Assembly (NCBI GenBank): GCA_016196415.1
Contig: JACPXS010000001.1
Location: 1-7,294 of the forward strand
Reading direction: 5' to 3'
Source: Candidatus Omnitrophota bacterium
Lineage (GTDB): Bacteria > Omnitrophota > Koll11 > Aquiviventales > Aquiviventaceae
DNA: 7,294 nucleotides
In this document: one piece after another, positions 7,027 to 7,294 of the stretch
Layout of the letters: each line of letters opens with the position of its first letter
How positions within the stretch are numbered: position 1 is the stretch's first letter
Notes under the pieces: generated by a model
Databases searched by the model: none
Told to the model about the DNA's origin: nothing
What the model saw: only the letters and a program-made list of their open reading frames with translations
Translations under genes and position numbers: made by a program

Positions 7027-7294
7027 ATGGTCGTCGGAGTCTTGCAGGTTGACATGCATATCCCGGACTCACACTCCCTGAAAGAGAAGCGCTCGGTGGT
7101 GAAGAGCCTGAAAGATCAACTGCGCGGACGGTTCAATGTCGCCGTGGCAGAGCTTGACGCCAACGATACCTGGCAGCGCGCCACGCTGGGCTGTTCTGCG
7201 CTCGGCAACGACCGCGCGTACGTCGAAAGGCTCCTGGATGAGGTGACCGAGTGGCTGCGTGCCACACGGCTTGTTCACTTGATCCAAGTTGAGA
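7027..7294 (+). CDS. DUF503 / YlxP-like protein (3' end outside window)
   Basis: An open frame from ATG 7027 runs off the window after 89 codons. It begins M-V-V-G-V-L-Q-V-D-M-H-I-P, then H-S-L-K-E-K-R-S-V-V-K-S-L-K-D, the hallmark of the DUF503 family. Further matching segments are F-N-V-A-V-A-E-L-D and W-Q-R-A-T-L-G. Members are about 90-100 aa, so only a few residues are missing. DUF503 (YlxP) proteins are small ferredoxin-like-fold proteins often encoded near nusA-infB-rbfA and suspected to act in ribosome biology. Their precise function is not settled. The gene lies 5 bp behind the nucleotidyltransferase stop, implying co-transcription. Confidence 0.92.
   Translation, partial: MVVGVLQVDMHIPDSHSLKEKRSVVKSLKDQLRGRFNVAVAELDANDTWQRATLGCSALGNDRAYVERLLDEVTEWLRATRLVHLIQVE

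Overview
This is a high-GC bacterial chromosome fragment. Every gene I can support lies on the + strand. Most of it is bacterial housekeeping content: NAD-dependent DNA ligase, a XerD-type recombinase, a CCA-adding-type nucleotidyltransferase, acylphosphatase, a DUF503 protein and tRNA-Pro. The lineage is uncertain. The small lipoprotein with a C-E-S-L-Q-R-K-F-type mature start, and the general style of the proteins, recall uncultivated phyla such as Omnitrophota. That is an impression, not a demonstration.

Left part (1-1430) looks accessory. It begins with the tail of an unknown ORF that overlaps the start of an XRE/HigA-like DNA-binding protein (31-354). A 55-aa protein with a likely TTG start follows (356-523), then an AT-richer HNH endonuclease with two homing-endonuclease-associated repeats (544-1194). 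Seven bases later lies tRNA-Pro(CGG) (1202-1275). The 209 bp after the tRNA are dense in structure. They hold a decayed T-arm plus acceptor-end remnant, two consecutive 9-bp hairpins, a second copy of the last 12 bases of the tRNA followed by CCA, and a 13-bp perfect inverted repeat. This is what a tRNA 3' end used repeatedly as an integration or insertion site could leave behind.

Right part (1485-7294) is a compact co-directional series: acylphosphatase (1485-1766), a metallophosphoesterase (1832-2587), ligA (2601-4637), a putative lipoprotein (4675-5241), xerD (5294-6178), a short class II tRNA nucleotidyltransferase (6224-7021) and a DUF503/YlxP-like protein running off the end (from 7027). 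Gaps are 5-65 bp, so much of it is probably co-transcribed. Ligase and XerD serve DNA joining and chromosome-dimer resolution. The nucleotidyltransferase fits the tRNA-Pro gene, which does not encode its own CCA.

Two features stand out in this half. A 7-bp-periodic repeat occurs in inverted orientation around the lipoprotein start and supplies part of its signal peptide. The nucleotidyltransferase is also much shorter than usual. I do not see a clear new defence or catalytic system. The best candidates for unusual biology are the tRNA-flanking remnants and the XRE/55-aa/HNH cassette.
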